DNA of 64,000 nt from Neoechinorhynchus agilis (lineage: Eukaryota > Acanthocephala). This document shows, one piece after another, positions 62,740 to 64,000 of this stretch. The stretch covers positions 7,688,001 to 7,752,000 of the forward strand of contig CM121341.1 of assembly GCA_051530055.1 (NCBI GenBank). The letters run 5' to 3'. Each line of letters starts with the position of its first letter. Position 1 is the stretch's first letter. A program made the position numbers and the translations under genes. The notes beneath the pieces were generated by a model. It did no database searches and was not told the DNA's origin. It worked only from the letters and a program-made list of their open reading frames with translations.

Positions 62740-64000
62740 TATTTTTAACAATTCAAACAATCTGTTTGAAGCACACTCACCACCTCCCGCCAAATTCCAG
62801 CTTTTGTCCTTCCTCGACCGTCGCCATCACGCTGGCAGCATTGCCTCGTTGTACTGCCAGCGAGATATTTTGTCGAAGGAATACACCTGCTCTTGAGTCT
62901 CCGGTTGCCTCTCTCAATTTCTTCGAGACATCCTGAAGCAGAGACAGTGCCGAGCTGCCGAGCGCTCCATACGTCTCTACCCCAAAGGGGACAAAATAGT
63001 GACCCCTCGATAACTGAATATATTTCCGTATTTTCCTCCCTTCCGCTGCACTGGCGGCACCACCGGCGATTTCGAGGGAGTAGGGGATGTTGCTGGCTGC
63101 GAGGGTGTCCACACACGTGGCGTCCCAGAAAAGGCATTTGCCTTCCCGCCACGGGAAGACCGAAATTCCTTCGGCCCTACGACCGTCTAGTTGACAAAGG
63201 TGGGCGGGTTCCAGGATGTTCGGGAAGTTCGCCGTTCTCAACGCCCGAGAAATTACGCTGTTGATCTCAGAATGGCGTAAGAACCTTCGTTCTGACTTTC
63301 GGCAAACGAGAGTGTCGTCCGAAAGCATAAACCAAAGAACGACAGCGACGGGGCGTGCATTTCGGGAGACCAACTCTTAAGGATACTGAGATCCTCGTTA
63401 CCTCATCAGTGAGAAGAGTTCCCATAGATGTCAGAGGAACAGCCTCAAACCACGCCCCAGATTCTCGTGTTGAAACTGGCAACAGTCTAGCTCGGACGAC
63501 CCCATCGCGAGAACCGGAAAGTAGAGAGCTGTAAGCTCTCGCGACAAGAGGTCCGTCCCAGATCGACTGTCTGGGGGCCATTCACGGGAACATGATTAGC
63601 GCCTGTCTGCTGGCACCATTCCTCAACCGCCACCACGAAATCCCTGTCAAGACAACTTTTCCTTCAAGATTTTCTTCGATACTGGTAGGCTCCCTTCAAA
63701 CGATCCAAGAAAGGCCGGAAAAGCAAGGTCCACTAGTGCCCGAATCCCCAATCCCCCAGATGAGACAGGGCCTCATCTGAGAGCTGGACATTTAAAATAC
63801 GCTCGAGACAAGCCCTCACCTTGCCGTCGAGCTTAGCCAATCCTTCCTTATGTTTGAAAAATATTGCTGTGCGAACCTTGTTCAATAATTTGGGGATGAA
63901 GAGCGCGTTCTTTATGAGAAACAAGGCTTCATGAGCCGAGAGAGCGCACACCCTATCGCACAGCAACGAAAGTTTCGGTATGATATGGCCGATCTCATCA
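62740..64000 (-). mobile_element. RPDG-family non-LTR retroelement, C-terminal half, runs off the window
   Basis: Longest copy of the family. Reading from the window edge on the minus strand: SAHEALFLIKNALFIPKLLN, KVRTAIFF, LDGKVRACLERILNVQLS (post-palm RT region), VSTRESGAWFEAVPLTSMGT, LLTDEVTRISVSLRVGLPKC, RRFLRHSEINSVISRALRTA, NFPNILEPAHLCQLDGRRAE, GISVFPWREGKCLFWDATCV, DTLAASNIPYSLEIAGGAAS, HYFVPFGVETYGALGSSALS, QNISLAVQRGNAASVMATVE. The D-G...F-W-D-A-T block may be a restriction-like endonuclease; that is inference. The fragment has a few frame breaks. It is locally GC-richer than the host sequence. Confidence 0.8.

Overview
The window looks like nuclear DNA of a small-genome animal. The gene set is metazoan in character: lysosomal beta-mannosidase, a ClC-3/4/5-type chloride transporter, PRP19, VPS52, ELP3, NudC, a TFIIB-like factor, a SOSS-B-like OB-fold protein and a TALE homeodomain protein. 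The DNA is AT-rich. Introns that can be placed precisely are tiny: 44-57 nt at five ELP3 junctions, 48-54 nt in three unrecognised genes. Mobile DNA is of animal type: RTE-clade LINE fragments, Penelope-like (PLE) GIY-YIG fragments, a second non-LTR family seen as C-terminal fragments, tRNA-like SINE/MITE elements and foldback elements. I cannot name the phylum; several proteins are divergent, as in fast-evolving lineages.

Layout. 1-3860: dead retroelements (RTE, PLE, the RPDG-type LINE) with a small membrane-protein gene and coding-like scraps. 4218-5078: two unrecognised convergent genes 15 bp apart. 5704-11906 (-): beta-mannosidase in four exons, its introns filled by a 377-bp tandem array, an inverted PLE-derived palindrome and a TIR element. 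12.2-13.0 kb: a tandem array, then a two-exon unknown gene. 15.2-15.9 kb: SOSS-B-like gene. 16.0-17.4 kb: tandem array. 18.5-19.0 kb: TALE homeobox. 20.8-22.6 kb: 110-bp array. 22.7-23.6 kb: TFIIB-like. 24.0-24.6 kb: PLE end and SINE-like element. 24.85-26.4 kb: an eEF1A-like GTPase that starts with a signal-peptide-like segment. 26.5-29.08 kb: a ~202-bp array running directly into a tRNA-Lys(CUU) gene. 29.2-29.8 kb: a three-exon unknown gene. 30.4-33.6 kb: PRP19 with an array in its last intron. 33.8-35.3 kb: ~79-bp array. 35.6-37.8 kb: VPS52. 39.5-45.7 kb: a coiled-coil gene, a 1,009-bp tandem duplication and LINE scraps. 46.3-51.9 kb (-): ClC transporter with a 183-bp array in intron 1. 52.5-52.8 kb: foldback elements. 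53.7-56.7 kb (-): LINE scrap, unknown gene, ELP3. 56.9-58.0 kb: repeat cluster. 58.3-59.7 kb (-): NudC with an array in its intron. 59.9-60.6 kb: RTE fragment. 60.8-61.5 kb: unknown tail-anchored protein. 62.3-64 kb: repeats and a longer LINE fragment leaving the window.

The recognised genes are housekeeping genes without a shared pathway (glycan degradation, splicing, tethering, tRNA modification, ion transport, transcription); nothing operon-like ties them together. The most striking features are (1) tandem arrays covering roughly a quarter of the window and sitting inside introns that are otherwise ~50 nt, (2) the array that shares its unit edge with a tRNA gene, (3) a recurring hairpin motif CTGAAGA-A-stem-GAAA followed by AATAAA in unrelated repeats, and (4) a divergent, apparently secreted eEF1A-like GTPase.
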